64,000 nucleotides of DNA from CAXQZM01 sp964228455 (GCA_964228455.1 CAXQZM010000043.1:1-64000), one strand, 5' to 3'; shown: positions 42,977 to 52,258, counted from the stretch's first letter. Notes: generated by a model not told the origin, from the sequence alone. Numbers and translations: made by a program.

Positions 42977-43052
42977 TGGTGGAGCATAGCGGGATCGAAC
43001 CGCTGACCTCTTCGCTGCCAGCGAAGCGCTCTCCCAGCTGAGCTAATGCCCC
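42977..43052 (-). tRNA. tRNA-Ala (anticodon GGC)
   Basis: A complete 76-nt cloverleaf on the minus strand: acceptor GGGGCAT paired with ATGCTCC (one G-U), D-arm with AGCTCAGCTGGGAGAGC, anticodon stem CTTCG/CGAAG with loop CTGGCAG (anticodon GGC), T-arm with GGTTCGATCC, and an encoded CCA end. GGC reads GCC and GCU alanine codons. Isolated, not beside rRNA. Confidence 0.96.
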
Positions 43053-43155
43053 CACCAGAACTCGAGCGCTTTAAAGTGAGTCTGTGGGTTAGATCAAGGA
43101 TATTTGCTGAGGATCCTTAAACCTCTTCGTAACCGTTTAACGAAGCCCACAAAAA

Positions 43156-43569
43156 CTAAGTGGCAAACACCTGCGTCATATCTTTAAAGGTCTTAAATTC
43201 CAGCGCGTTTCCACTAGGATCTGTTATGAAGAAGGTTCCTTGCTCCCCTGCTTCACCTTCAAATCTTAGATAAGGTTCGATAATGAAGTTGGCGTCGGCA
43301 GCTATTAGTTTATCAGCAACGGCCCTCCATTCGTCCCATCCCAATATAATGCCAAAGTGGCGAGTAGGGACTGTTTTGCCATCGACAGTATTGCCGCTTG
43401 CTAAACCTGTTTCTTCCGGTTTGACGTGAGCGCTTATTTGATGCCCATAAAAGTTTAAGTCGATCCATTTTTCGGCTTCTCTGCCCACATGGCAACCAAG
43501 AAGGTCAACATAGAATGTGCGCGTCTCTTCTATATCATTAACAGCGAACGCGAGGTGAAAAGAGTACAT
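43156..43569 (-). CDS. VOC-family (glyoxalase/dioxygenase fold) protein
   Basis: 137 residues, single VOC domain of paired beta-alpha-beta-beta-beta units: FHLAFAVNDIEETRTFYVDLLG at the start, and ITDPSGNALEFKTF at the end, with candidate metal ligands His5, His77 region (RHFGIIL) and Glu near the C-terminus. Similar small proteins are annotated as glyoxalases, but the substrate is unknown. It starts four bases before the pyruvate kinase stop, so it is in the same transcript. Confidence 0.82.
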   Translation of the reverse strand: MYSFHLAFAVNDIEETRTFYVDLLGCHVGREAEKWIDLNFYGHQISAHVKPEETGLASGNTVDGKTVPTRHFGIILGWDEWRAVADKLIAADANFIIEPYLRFEGEAGEQGTFFITDPSGNALEFKTFKDMTQVFAT

Positions 43570-43572
43570 GGC

Positions 43573-44961
43573 TTATTCTGCCGTCGCTATGCGCAGGATA
43601 TTGGTTGATCCAGCTGTGCCAAAAGGCATGCCAGCTGTTATTACTAAAGGTGTTCCAGTTTTGATCTTCATCTCTTTGGCTAAGCCAACCGCAGTATCTA
43701 CCACGTCTTTCCATGCGGCCAATGCTGGCGCTTTTCGGCAGTCAAGGCCCCAAGCCAGCTGCATTTGGCGTAAGGTTTGCATGTTGTCTGCAGCGCAGAC
43801 AACGGGCGTATTAGGCCTGGTTTGAGCAACGGCTAGTGCCGTAGACCCGCTCGTTGTGAAGCAAAAAATAACTGGAGCTTTTAACGAATTTGCAGCTTGA
43901 GCAGCTGAGTTTGCAATGGTTTCAGAAATACTTGCGTTTGCGCTGATGCTAGCAGGCCTACTTCTTTGCGTACTTTCAGATTGCTCAATTACAGAGGCCA
44001 TAAGTTGAACAGCCTCTCGAGGATAAGCCCCTACTGCGGTTTCAGCTGAGAGCATTAATGCGTCGGCGCCGTCTTTAACTGCGTTAGCAACATCGGATGC
44101 CTCAGCGCGTGTTGGTGCAGGGCTTAATACCATTGATTCCAGCATTTGTGCAGAAATAACCACTGGCTTGCCAGCTTTACGAGAGTCTCTGACCAATCTT
44201 TTTTGCCATTCTGGGATTTCCTCAGGAGGCAAATCATAGCCCAGGTCCCCTCGCGCAATTACCAAGCCATCTGACTGTGTTATAGCCTCTATAGATGACT
44301 CCAGTGCAGCTCGAGTTTCTATCCTTGCTAGCAGTTTCATGGGCCCTGCAAGGGAGCGGATCAGCGTCCATTTTTTTATGTCGTCAGGCCAAGAAACACT
44401 TAACCAATCAATCCCAGCTCCAAGCGACCAGTTTATTTGGCTTTTGTCCTGGTCACTCAAAGTTTTTTTCAGAGGAGCAATCTTTGGGAGCGAAATAATC
44501 TTATGGCTAGATAATTCTGAGCCTGCGACCACCGTACAATTAATTGAAACAGGGCTTATCTTTGTCACTCGAAGCATCACTCGCCCATCATCAAGACGAA
44601 GGAGGTCGCCAATGCTTGAAGATGTAAATGCTGCGGGCACAGGAAGATGAACCCGGTTTTCATCTCCTGGTGTTTCATCTTGGTCTAAACGAAATGTCTG
44701 GCCAGCTTCAAGTTGGACAGATCCGTTTAAGAATTCACCTATGCGAAAGCGCGTTCCTGAAATGTCAGCAATTAACGCGATCGGCTTTCCAATAGCCGCT
44801 TCGACCGCTCGAACGTTAGAAACTAGAGCTTTATGGGACGAGGTATCGTCGTATGAAAGATTGATGCGAAATGCATTGGCCCCCTCTTTGACCAAATCAG
44901 AGATAGCCGACTGAGTGGCAGATTTAGGACCTAAGGTTGCAATAATTTTTGTCGCTCGCAT
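43573..44961 (-). CDS. pyk: Divergent pyruvate kinase with altered catalytic residues
   Basis: By family, converts phosphoenolpyruvate and ADP to pyruvate and ATP. 462 residues and the whole pyruvate kinase outline: TKIIATLGPKS, FRINLS, B-domain, IARGDLG, AQMLESM, PTRAEASDVANAVKDGADALMLSAETA, and the C-terminal TSGSTALAVAQTRPN. But the catalytic lysine of KIEN (E. coli K220) is Arg213, the active-site Thr of ATQML (T278) is Ala271, and DTKGPEIR reads DISGTRFR. Metal ligands E215 and D239 remain. It may have reduced or changed activity. Confidence 0.85.
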   Translation of the reverse strand: MRATKIIATLGPKSATQSAISDLVKEGANAFRINLSYDDTSSHKALVSNVRAVEAAIGKPIALIADISGTRFRIGEFLNGSVQLEAGQTFRLDQDETPGDENRVHLPVPAAFTSSSIGDLLRLDDGRVMLRVTKISPVSINCTVVAGSELSSHKIISLPKIAPLKKTLSDQDKSQINWSLGAGIDWLSVSWPDDIKKWTLIRSLAGPMKLLARIETRAALESSIEAITQSDGLVIARGDLGYDLPPEEIPEWQKRLVRDSRKAGKPVVISAQMLESMVLSPAPTRAEASDVANAVKDGADALMLSAETAVGAYPREAVQLMASVIEQSESTQRSRPASISANASISETIANSAAQAANSLKAPVIFCFTTSGSTALAVAQTRPNTPVVCAADNMQTLRQMQLAWGLDCRKAPALAAWKDVVDTAVGLAKEMKIKTGTPLVITAGMPFGTAGSTNILRIATAE

Positions 44962-45229
44962 GGCGTCCCTATAATTAGATGTTGCTTTGTCGCCTAGGTC
45001 TTTTCACAATTGAAAACGCAAAGGCTTTCTTCATGATTGACGCATGATCACTGCTAGAGTTTTCTGCCGAAAACGAAACAGAAAAGATTTAAAGGAGAGT
45101 TAAGAAGCGCATCTGGGATTGGAATATAAGCTACTCGGCCTTGTTTTAAGTAAATCTCTATGCGACCTAGATTAAGCAAGTAGATTAGAATTAAAGCACT
45201 TGCCCCACTTCTGACGTAAGAGATGATAA

Positions 45230-45901
45230 ATGTCATATGAAGCAATTCCACTGCCAAATAAGGTGCAGCTAGACCCTACCGAATCACTTTTCGCTTCCCG
45301 GCAGTTTCTGGACTTCATGAAACGACGTCACTCGGTCAGAGACTATTCAAAAAGACCCGTTTCTGAGGAGATTATCAAAAACGCAATCGCAACAGCAGGT
45401 CGAGCGCCTTCTGGAGCTAATCAGCAGCCTTGGCATTTTGCAGCGATAAAAGATCAGCATATGAAATCTGAAATAAGAGATGCTGCAGAGCAAGAGGAAG
45501 AGGCGTTTTATGCTGGTGGTGGCGGTGATGCATGGATCAGAGCTCTGGAGCCGATTGGAACAGGAGTGAGCAAACCCCACCTAACAAATGCGCCTTGGTT
45601 GATTGTTGTATTCGCGCAGCGATATGGTTTTGATCAACAAGGAAAGAAGTACAAGCACTATTACGTTTCGGAGAGCGTAGGAATTGCTACGGGAATGCTT
45701 GTTACGGCGCTGCATCACGCGGGACTAGTTTGCTTGACACACACGCCCAATCCAATGAAGTTTCTTAATCAGCTGTGCGAGCGTCCAATAAATGAAAAAC
45801 CTTTGATGATTATACCAGTGGGATATCCGGCACAGACAGCGACCATCCCGAAAGCGGCAAGTCTGAAAAAACCACTTAGTGATATCCTATCAATTTTCTA
45901 A
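45230..45901 (+). CDS. Nitroreductase-family flavoprotein, iodotyrosine-deiodinase-like
   Basis: 223 residues. FMN-binding RRHSVRDYSKRPV and TAGRAPSGANQQPWHF at the N-terminus (about 32-70), an acidic lid segment EQEEEAFYAGGGG, then NAPWLIVVFAQRYG and the second FMN loop SVGIATGMLVTALHHAGL. The lid and spacing match the IYD/BluB-like subgroup rather than NfsB. Physiological substrate unknown; bacterial IYD homologues can reductively dehalogenate tyrosines. It precedes the TRAP genes by 20 bases and may share their operon. Confidence 0.85.
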   Translation: MSYEAIPLPNKVQLDPTESLFASRQFLDFMKRRHSVRDYSKRPVSEEIIKNAIATAGRAPSGANQQPWHFAAIKDQHMKSEIRDAAEQEEEAFYAGGGGDAWIRALEPIGTGVSKPHLTNAPWLIVVFAQRYGFDQQGKKYKHYYVSESVGIATGMLVTALHHAGLVCLTHTPNPMKFLNQLCERPINEKPLMIIPVGYPAQTATIPKAASLKKPLSDILSIF

Positions 45902-45921
45902 ATAGGGTAGAGGCTGCTCAA

Positions 45922-46860
45922 ATGTCATTAGCAATAAGCCAGCACCGCCTGATTCGAGTACTAGCGTTTTCCACCGTAATGATAGCAATCGCGTATTTGA
46001 TTAATAACTTTTTGATTTTTGGCTTCGGTTTCCCTGGCGTGTTTGAGGGAGGGAGGTTAGCGATCTTGACTTATGCCATTGGACTTGCGGTTGCGGTGGG
46101 CCTCACGCTAGGACGCCGCGCCAAAGACTCACTGGAAGTTACATCTAGAGAGCTTACCCAGTGTAACCAGTTCATGATTCGAGGATGTTTTTGGGCAATA
46201 CTTCTGGTTGGTATGGTGGACGCAGCAATCTCATTTCTTTATGTAGAGGGATGGCTACCCCAAATTTTGGGAACTAACTTGGCTGACAAACTTGGGAGTC
46301 AAGATTTCAGGGGAGCATACCTCCACTTGCCTGTTTTAATTCTCGGCTTTTTGTTTGCCACCATAAGCCGAGGGCTTGGATTTATCTGGTTAGTGTTGCT
46401 TGTTTTTCTTGCAGAACTTCTGATCGTAATTGGGGGAACCGTGTATTCTTATGAGCAAACGTTTCTCTCTGACTTAGTGCGTCTTTGGTATGCGGCGTTA
46501 TTTATTTTTGGAGCAGCTAACGCGCTAGTGACTGAGGGCCATGTGCGCGTTGATGTCTTGTTCAGTAAGTTATCCCACGAGAAAAAATCGCTTGTTAATT
46601 TATGGGGCAGCATATTGTTAGGGATGCCATTTGCGTGGGCAATTCTTTTAGCCGGCACATGGACAAGGGGACGTGTGGTGAACGCTCCAATCCTGAATTT
46701 TGAGATTGGCCAGGAGGGAGGCAGCGGTCTTTACATTAAATACTTGATGGCTGGTTTCTTACTGGTCTTGGCGTTGTCCCTGATTTTACAGTTTGGGGCC
46801 CTGATATTAAGTTCAGCTAATAGTCACTATCTTAGGGCGCGCGAGGAAATCGTAAAATGA
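45922..46860 (+). CDS. TRAP transporter small permease (DctQ) with N-terminal extension
   Basis: 312 residues, against about 160-190 for a typical DctQ. The DctQ-like part is C-terminal (about 165-300): LVRLWYAALFIFGAANALVTEGHVRVDVL is the family signature. Ahead of it lie about three or four additional hydrophobic helices. Stop and the DctM start overlap as ATGA. AGAGG precedes its ATG. No periplasmic DctP gene lies next to it. Confidence 0.85.
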   Translation: MSLAISQHRLIRVLAFSTVMIAIAYLINNFLIFGFGFPGVFEGGRLAILTYAIGLAVAVGLTLGRRAKDSLEVTSRELTQCNQFMIRGCFWAILLVGMVDAAISFLYVEGWLPQILGTNLADKLGSQDFRGAYLHLPVLILGFLFATISRGLGFIWLVLLVFLAELLIVIGGTVYSYEQTFLSDLVRLWYAALFIFGAANALVTEGHVRVDVLFSKLSHEKKSLVNLWGSILLGMPFAWAILLAGTWTRGRVVNAPILNFEIGQEGGSGLYIKYLMAGFLLVLALSLILQFGALILSSANSHYLRAREEIVK

Positions 46861-49451
46861 TTGAACCTTCTTTTGCGTTTCTTGCAGTTCTCGTTCTGCT
46901 GATGACCGGCGCGCTTGTTTTGGGGTTTCCAGTAGCGTTCGCTCTGCCTGGCTCCGCTATTTTAACCATAAGCTTGGCTTCATTAGCTGGGCACCTGATC
47001 GTAGGGGACGCCTCCGCGTATTTTGCACTAAAAAGCGATAGTTTTTTGACAGTACTCTCAACAGGGGTTACAAATTTTCGAGCAGTTTACTGGGAGCCCG
47101 GCCGAGACACATTAATAGCAATACCATTGTTCATATTTATGGGTATTTTGCTGCAGCGCTCTAAGGTTGCAGAAGACTTATTGGTTACTATGGCTCAGCT
47201 TTTCGGCCCAATTCCAGGAGGTCTGGGGATTTCTGTTGTACTAGTTGGCGGGCTCTTGGCTGCAACCACAGGAATTGTTGGTGCAACGGTAATTACAATG
47301 GGGTTGATTTCATTACCCATCATGATGAGGAGCAAATACAGCACTTCACTAGCTGCTGGTACAATCTGCGCATCTGGAACTCTTGGCCAAATCATTCCGC
47401 CTTCCATCGTACTAATTATTTTAGCAGATCAACTCGCATCAGCGGCAGACGTTGCTCAGTCAATTCGGCAGATAAATTGGGCGTCTGCAAATGATTCCCT
47501 TGGCTTTAATATGCCATCACATCTTGGCGTGAAAACTGCAAGCGCGGGCGATATTTTTCTTGGTGCGTTAATTCCTGGCGCGCTGATTTTGGTGCCACTC
47601 TATATAGTCTATATTTTGTCGCTTGCTTTGCTAAGGCCAGGAATGGCGCCAGCAATTAAGTTTGAGGGACGCCGAAAAGAATTTTACCGTGAGGTTTTCC
47701 GCTCCTTAATTCCCCCAATTCTATTAATTGGTTTGGTTTTGGGGTCCATCATAGCGGGCTATGCAACAGTAAATCAGGCAGGGGCCATTGGGGCGTCAGG
47801 TGCAATTCTGATGGCAGGCTATCAACTGATGGGCGCTAATCGCCTTCAGCATTATGCGCCCGTTACTTTAGCAATCACAGCCCTGCTCAGTATAATGATC
47901 CTAAAATCCAGCTTTGATCTAAACATCCGTAATCCAAATAAAACGACATCTGACGTCATGGCGCTGATCATGGCTACAGGGTTTGTCCTTTCCTTACTCT
48001 TAGCTTTGGGCTGGTCTCTTTATCGCATATACATGAAGGACAACATATTGCGCGAGGTGTTAACTGAGGCAGCAAAAACAACATCGATGGTGTTCATTAT
48101 TTTGTTAGGTGCTGTAATGCTTACCGTGGCATTTCGGGCGTTTGGGGGAGACGCTCTACTGAGGGAGGCTCTAAGCTCAATGCCTGGGGGCTTTTTGGCA
48201 AAGTTTCTAGTCGTTATGCTTGTCATGTTTGTCTTGGGTTTTTTCCTAGACTTCATAGAAATATCAGTTGTGGTGGTTCCGATTACTGCACCAATTCTAT
48301 TGGCCGATCCCGCTGCCAATATTTCTGTGATTTGGCTTGGTGTCATGATTGCCATGAATATTCAAACGTCATTTCTCACCCCACCATTTGGATTTGCACT
48401 GTTTTATTTAAGGGGGGTCGCGCCAGTAAACGTTGGCACGCTTGAGATTTACCGTGGCGTAGCAATGTTTATAGTTTTGCAGTTAGCCGCGTTGACTATT
48501 GTTGGTGCCAATGAGCGGCTGGTCAATTTTATTCCAGAATATGTGCGACTTATTCGCGATACGGCACCTCCGCCTTCACAGCCCGCAGTCCAGAGATGTC
48601 TAGAGCCCCTTATGTTCTCAGATGCATTAGAGCGCGAAGATCTAGCTCGAACTGCAGCGCTCACACTAGGCCAAATCAACTTTGCTGACACCCCGCCTCA
48701 GGCTAGAAATATAATTATGAGTTCGATCGAAAGTGTCAGTAGTTCATACGAACAAATACATTTAATTCAGAACGCTACAGCGGCAGCAAATAGGTTTGAG
48801 AGTCAAGAATGGCTTATCGATGGTAAAGAGTGGTCTTATTCTTCACTTCACAAGCACGTCAGGAAACTGGATGGTAAGGCTCAGGTTCATGGTCTGGATC
48901 CTCAACTGGCAAATAGATGGGAGAATATTATTTTTCAGGCTCAAGTTTTGCGAGCGGATGCAGAGCGAGAAAGGCAGGAATTTAGGGCTTCTGAGGCGGC
49001 ATATTCTGACGTTACAGAATTATACTATGATTATGGGCGTGTTGATGCCCTTTCAGCAGTTCAAAGAAATTTGTTAGATCTTGAGCGTCTTCTAACCTCT
49101 TCAAGTTCTGCCATTATTGGAGAACTCTCCTCTATAGAGAAAGACCTAAGGTCTATAGGCGGGGTGTCTAATGTAACGGTGCTCTTTTCCAGATTTTACG
49201 ACTCTCTGGATCTTGGAATTGTAGATCACTCTTTGGTCTATGAGAGGTATCAGAGCATTGTGGAGGCGCTCTCAGCCGAAATAGAGTGGCGTCAGCTGGG
49301 CCAAATAGAAATTGTTCCTGCCCTAAAGAATTTTTTGGATGAAGTCCGGAAAGGTGTAGCTCTACGAACCCTGGATAACATTCCAGCTAGATATCGTGGT
49401 CGACTAGCTTGGTGCCTATCCAGCCATGAAGATATTTCCCTTCGCTTCTAA
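46857..49451 (+). CDS. TRAP transporter large permease (DctM) with a C-terminal coiled-coil domain
   Basis: 864 residues, about twice an ordinary DctM (about 430). Residues 1-560 form the membrane part with DctM segments IPLFIFMGILLQRS, GATVITMGLISLPIMM, GTICASGTLGQIIPPSIVLIIL and FLDFIEISVVVVPI. Extra loops include about 65-90 and 200-235. After the last helix (IYRGVAMFIVLQLAALTIVGA) a soluble region (about 585-864) is predicted to be helical and coiled-coil. It resembles no family I know. Substrate unknown; the relatives with insertions are often labelled mannitol/chloroaromatic carriers. Confidence 0.87.
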   Translation: MIEPSFAFLAVLVLLMTGALVLGFPVAFALPGSAILTISLASLAGHLIVGDASAYFALKSDSFLTVLSTGVTNFRAVYWEPGRDTLIAIPLFIFMGILLQRSKVAEDLLVTMAQLFGPIPGGLGISVVLVGGLLAATTGIVGATVITMGLISLPIMMRSKYSTSLAAGTICASGTLGQIIPPSIVLIILADQLASAADVAQSIRQINWASANDSLGFNMPSHLGVKTASAGDIFLGALIPGALILVPLYIVYILSLALLRPGMAPAIKFEGRRKEFYREVFRSLIPPILLIGLVLGSIIAGYATVNQAGAIGASGAILMAGYQLMGANRLQHYAPVTLAITALLSIMILKSSFDLNIRNPNKTTSDVMALIMATGFVLSLLLALGWSLYRIYMKDNILREVLTEAAKTTSMVFIILLGAVMLTVAFRAFGGDALLREALSSMPGGFLAKFLVVMLVMFVLGFFLDFIEISVVVVPITAPILLADPAANISVIWLGVMIAMNIQTSFLTPPFGFALFYLRGVAPVNVGTLEIYRGVAMFIVLQLAALTIVGANERLVNFIPEYVRLIRDTAPPPSQPAVQRCLEPLMFSDALEREDLARTAALTLGQINFADTPPQARNIIMSSIESVSSSYEQIHLIQNATAAANRFESQEWLIDGKEWSYSSLHKHVRKLDGKAQVHGLDPQLANRWENIIFQAQVLRADAERERQEFRASEAAYSDVTELYYDYGRVDALSAVQRNLLDLERLLTSSSSAIIGELSSIEKDLRSIGGVSNVTVLFSRFYDSLDLGIVDHSLVYERYQSIVEALSAEIEWRQLGQIEIVPALKNFLDEVRKGVALRTLDNIPARYRGRLAWCLSSHEDISLRF

Positions 49452-49475
49452 GTAGATGCCCCCTAAAGGGCGGTC

Positions 49476-50807
49476 ATGAACAAACTTTTTCTTGTGACCG
49501 AACCTGGTGGCATGCCCCCCGAGGTTGTCGCTCAGCTATCGGCAAATAGTTTTGATGGGCTGCAAGGCCAGACGCAGCGCCTAACCCAAACCGATGGGAG
49601 TACACATTTGTATGTTGGTATTGCGGGGGAAGACTTTGATTTTTGGACTGGTGCAATCGCCTGCAAGGCAGCGCATGGATTAGATAATCTGGAGTTGCAG
49701 AATCCTCAAATTTTAACTGAGAGCCGGGCGCAGGATTTTGTTCTATCCTGGCTTCTTGAATCTTATCGTTTTGAAACATTTAAGCCTTCGAAGAAACCGG
49801 CTATTCTTCATGGACTTACCGCAAGCGAACGGACAGCTGCATTGGTTGAGGGCATTTATTTAACGCGTTCGTTAATTAATACGCCCGCGAACTTCATGAA
49901 TCCAAAAGCACTTCAAAATACAGTTGAAGAGCTCGGGTCTCAGTATGGTGCGGTAATTTCTGTAGTGGAGGGCGAGGAGCTCAAAAAGGGGTTTCCACTA
50001 ATCGACTGTGTAGGTTCTGCAGCGGGTAGGTGCGAAATGGCTCCTCGTTTAATAGAAATGAGTTGGGGCAAATCAGGATTAGCGCTGACGATTGTAGGCA
50101 AGGGAATTACTTATGATACTGGTGGGCTTAATCTTAAGCCCGGTAGCTCTATGCGACTTATGAAGAAGGATATGGGGGGGGCTGCACATGCTCTCGGTTT
50201 GGCAAAAGTAATTATGCAGTTAGATTTGCCGATCAGGTTGAGAGTATTAATACCAGCGGCAGAGAATGCCATTGGACCAGGGGCTTTTCGTCCTGGGGAT
50301 GTTGTGAGGTCAAGATCCGGAGTAACTGTTGAGATTGACAATACAGATGCAGAGGGTCGTTTAGTTCTTGCTGACGCTCTCACGTACGCATCAGAGGCGA
50401 GTCAATCTGCTGATCTAACTTTTACAATGGCGACATTAACGGGTGCTGCAAGGGTGGCCGTAGGGCCAAGCATTGTGCCCTATCTGGCCAGTGATAGTGA
50501 ACTCATGTGGTCATTGCATGAGTTAAGCAAGAAAAATACTGATCCTATTTGGCCATTGCCATTGTTTGAGCCTTATGAAGCATACTTAGATTCTGATGTG
50601 GCGGATTTAGTAAACTCAGGCGGTGGAGGTTTTGCAGGAGCAATCACCGCTGCGCTGTTTTTGAAGAGGTTCGTCGGTTCTAGCTCCTGGGCTCATTTTG
50701 ACCTTTATGGCTGGAATCCAGTAGCAAAACCTGGCCGTCCCAAAGGTGCTGCTGCACAGGGTCTTCTGAGCTTGGTATCCTATCTGGAAAGTTGGTCCAA
50801 TGTCTGA
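49476..50807 (+). CDS. Leucyl aminopeptidase family M17
   Basis: Cytoplasmic di-metal aminopeptidase. 443 residues: an N-terminal non-catalytic domain (1-130), then the catalytic domain with VGKGITYDTGGLNLKPG, MKKDMGGAA, the metal-binding signature NTDAEGRLVLADALT, and ATLTGAARVAVG. It is the PepB/short PepA-like form found in many Alphaproteobacteria. Its last 8 bases overlap the pseudouridine synthase gene. Confidence 0.94.
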   Translation: MNKLFLVTEPGGMPPEVVAQLSANSFDGLQGQTQRLTQTDGSTHLYVGIAGEDFDFWTGAIACKAAHGLDNLELQNPQILTESRAQDFVLSWLLESYRFETFKPSKKPAILHGLTASERTAALVEGIYLTRSLINTPANFMNPKALQNTVEELGSQYGAVISVVEGEELKKGFPLIDCVGSAAGRCEMAPRLIEMSWGKSGLALTIVGKGITYDTGGLNLKPGSSMRLMKKDMGGAAHALGLAKVIMQLDLPIRLRVLIPAAENAIGPGAFRPGDVVRSRSGVTVEIDNTDAEGRLVLADALTYASEASQSADLTFTMATLTGAARVAVGPSIVPYLASDSELMWSLHELSKKNTDPIWPLPLFEPYEAYLDSDVADLVNSGGGGFAGAITAALFLKRFVGSSSWAHFDLYGWNPVAKPGRPKGAAAQGLLSLVSYLESWSNV

Positions 50808-51672
50808 CATTAAGCCTCAGCGACTTGCTAAATGGATTGCTCAATCAGGACTCTGTTCTCGGCGCGTCGCCGAGGATTGGATACTTGGCGGTCGGGTTCA
50901 TGTAGATGGCAAGCCAACATTAGAGCCAGCTCAAAACATTGATCACCCCAACCGCATTATGGTTGATGGAGCGCAGCTGCCGGATCCACAGGGTATTAAA
51001 TTGTTTAGGCTTCATAAACCAAGAGGGCTTCTTGTTGCTGAGCGAGATCCAGAAGGTAGGCCAACAGTTTTTGATGCACTACCTAAATCCCTTCCTCGAC
51101 TGCATGCTGTTGGACGGCTCGACTTAAATTCGGAAGGTTTACTGCTTCTAACTACAGATGGGGCGTTTAAGCGAAGACTTGAGCTACCAGAGACAGGCCT
51201 CCCGCGAACTTATCGTGTTAGAGCTTTTGGGCGAATCGGTCCGCGTGATATTGAAAAAATGGCGCACGGGATGGTTATTGATGGGATGGTCTATGAACCA
51301 ATTCACGCGAAGGTAGAACCTCGTCCGGGGAAGGAAGATGTTCCGGCCTATGCTGCTGCCAATCATTGGCTTCGAATGACCTTGCACGAGGGAAAAAATC
51401 GTGAAATTAGAAAAGTTTTAGCGCATTTTGGTCTTCAGGTATCACGGCTGATTCGGACCTCATATGGCCCGATTTCCCTTGGGACTTTGAGACCTGCTGA
51501 GCTGAGGGAGGTGGGAAAAAAGGAGCTTTTCAATGCTTTTGGTATTGGGCCTGAGCCTCAAAAGGGCTGGGCAAAGCCAAAGCTGCGGCAGGTTAAGCCA
51601 GGGCAAAATCGTCGATCTAGTGCAACTCACCGATCGAAACCAAGTGTATCCAGGCGAACCCGTGGCAGGTAA
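50800..51672 (+). CDS. rluB: Pseudouridine synthase, RluB/RsuA type
   Basis: Converts a uridine in 23S rRNA (RluB: U2605) to pseudouridine. 290 residues: S4 RNA-binding domain (about 6-52, RLAKWIAQSGLCSRRVAEDWI), catalytic block VGRLDLNSEGLLLLTTDG with the catalytic Asp, YRVRAFGRI, and EGKNREIRKVLAHFG. A basic C-terminal tail (about 250-290) is rich in Arg and Lys, common in this group. RluB versus RsuA cannot be settled with certainty by eye. Confidence 0.9.
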   Translation: MSDIKPQRLAKWIAQSGLCSRRVAEDWILGGRVHVDGKPTLEPAQNIDHPNRIMVDGAQLPDPQGIKLFRLHKPRGLLVAERDPEGRPTVFDALPKSLPRLHAVGRLDLNSEGLLLLTTDGAFKRRLELPETGLPRTYRVRAFGRIGPRDIEKMAHGMVIDGMVYEPIHAKVEPRPGKEDVPAYAAANHWLRMTLHEGKNREIRKVLAHFGLQVSRLIRTSYGPISLGTLRPAELREVGKKELFNAFGIGPEPQKGWAKPKLRQVKPGQNRRSSATHRSKPSVSRRTRGR

Positions 51673-52258
51673 AGCAGGGGTTCTTACGATCCGTGGCGGC
51701 AAGTTTCGTGGAAAAAAACTTAAGGTGCCACCAGGGAGCTCTGTTCGACCAACAACTGACCGCGCTCGTGAACGCGCTTTTCAGCTGATTGAACAGCGTT
51801 TTAGACATCCTGATGGAAGGGCAAGATGGGCCGGTGCGCGTGTCTTGGACGCTTTTGCAGGCACTGGCGCATTGGGCATAGAGGCGGCTAGTCGCGGAGC
51901 GAGGCACATCACATTTTGGGATATAAGCACTAAACAGGCAAAAGCACTCGAGGACTTAATTAGAACTATTGATGGTTTTGACTCAGTGGTTTCTTGCCAA
52001 AATGCTTTAGCGCCTCCTCCCGGGTTGCCAGCAGATCTGATCTTTCTGGATCCCCCCTACAACTTGGGGCTTTTGGATCGGGCCGTAAAAATCTTGGCTA
52101 AGTCCGGCTGGATTGGTCCAAGTACTTTAATTTATGGAGAAACAGAGGCTGGCTGCAATCGTCCTATGAGCTGCAGAGTTATAGTGCAAAAACCAGAAGC
52201 CAATTCCATTTTATGGTTGCTCAGATGGACTGGTGATATTGACCAAACGCGGCTTTAG
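51662..52258 (+). CDS. rsmD: 16S rRNA (guanine966-N2)-methyltransferase RsmD
   Basis: Methylates G966 of 16S rRNA. 198 residues if started at the GTG at 51662, which overlaps the preceding gene by 11 bases; the open frame from 51533 is mostly shadow of that gene. Motifs: TIRGGKFRGKKLKVP near the start, SAM motif VLDAFAGTGALGIEA, DIS, and the N6/N2 MTase catalytic LDPPY (about 128-132). Confidence 0.92.
   Translation: MAGKAGVLTIRGGKFRGKKLKVPPGSSVRPTTDRARERAFQLIEQRFRHPDGRARWAGARVLDAFAGTGALGIEAASRGARHITFWDISTKQAKALEDLIRTIDGFDSVVSCQNALAPPPGLPADLIFLDPPYNLGLLDRAVKILAKSGWIGPSTLIYGETEAGCNRPMSCRVIVQKPEANSILWLLRWTGDIDQTRL

Noticed and set aside
42977..43052. tRNA-Ala as an integration site for a genomic island
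   Set aside because: I found no repeated tRNA 3' end, no integrase nearby and no change in coding style on either side.
45054..45257. 67-codon minus-strand frame upstream of the nitroreductase
   Set aside because: It overlaps the nitroreductase start and its upstream region, has no ribosome-binding site or recognisable family, and looks like chance.
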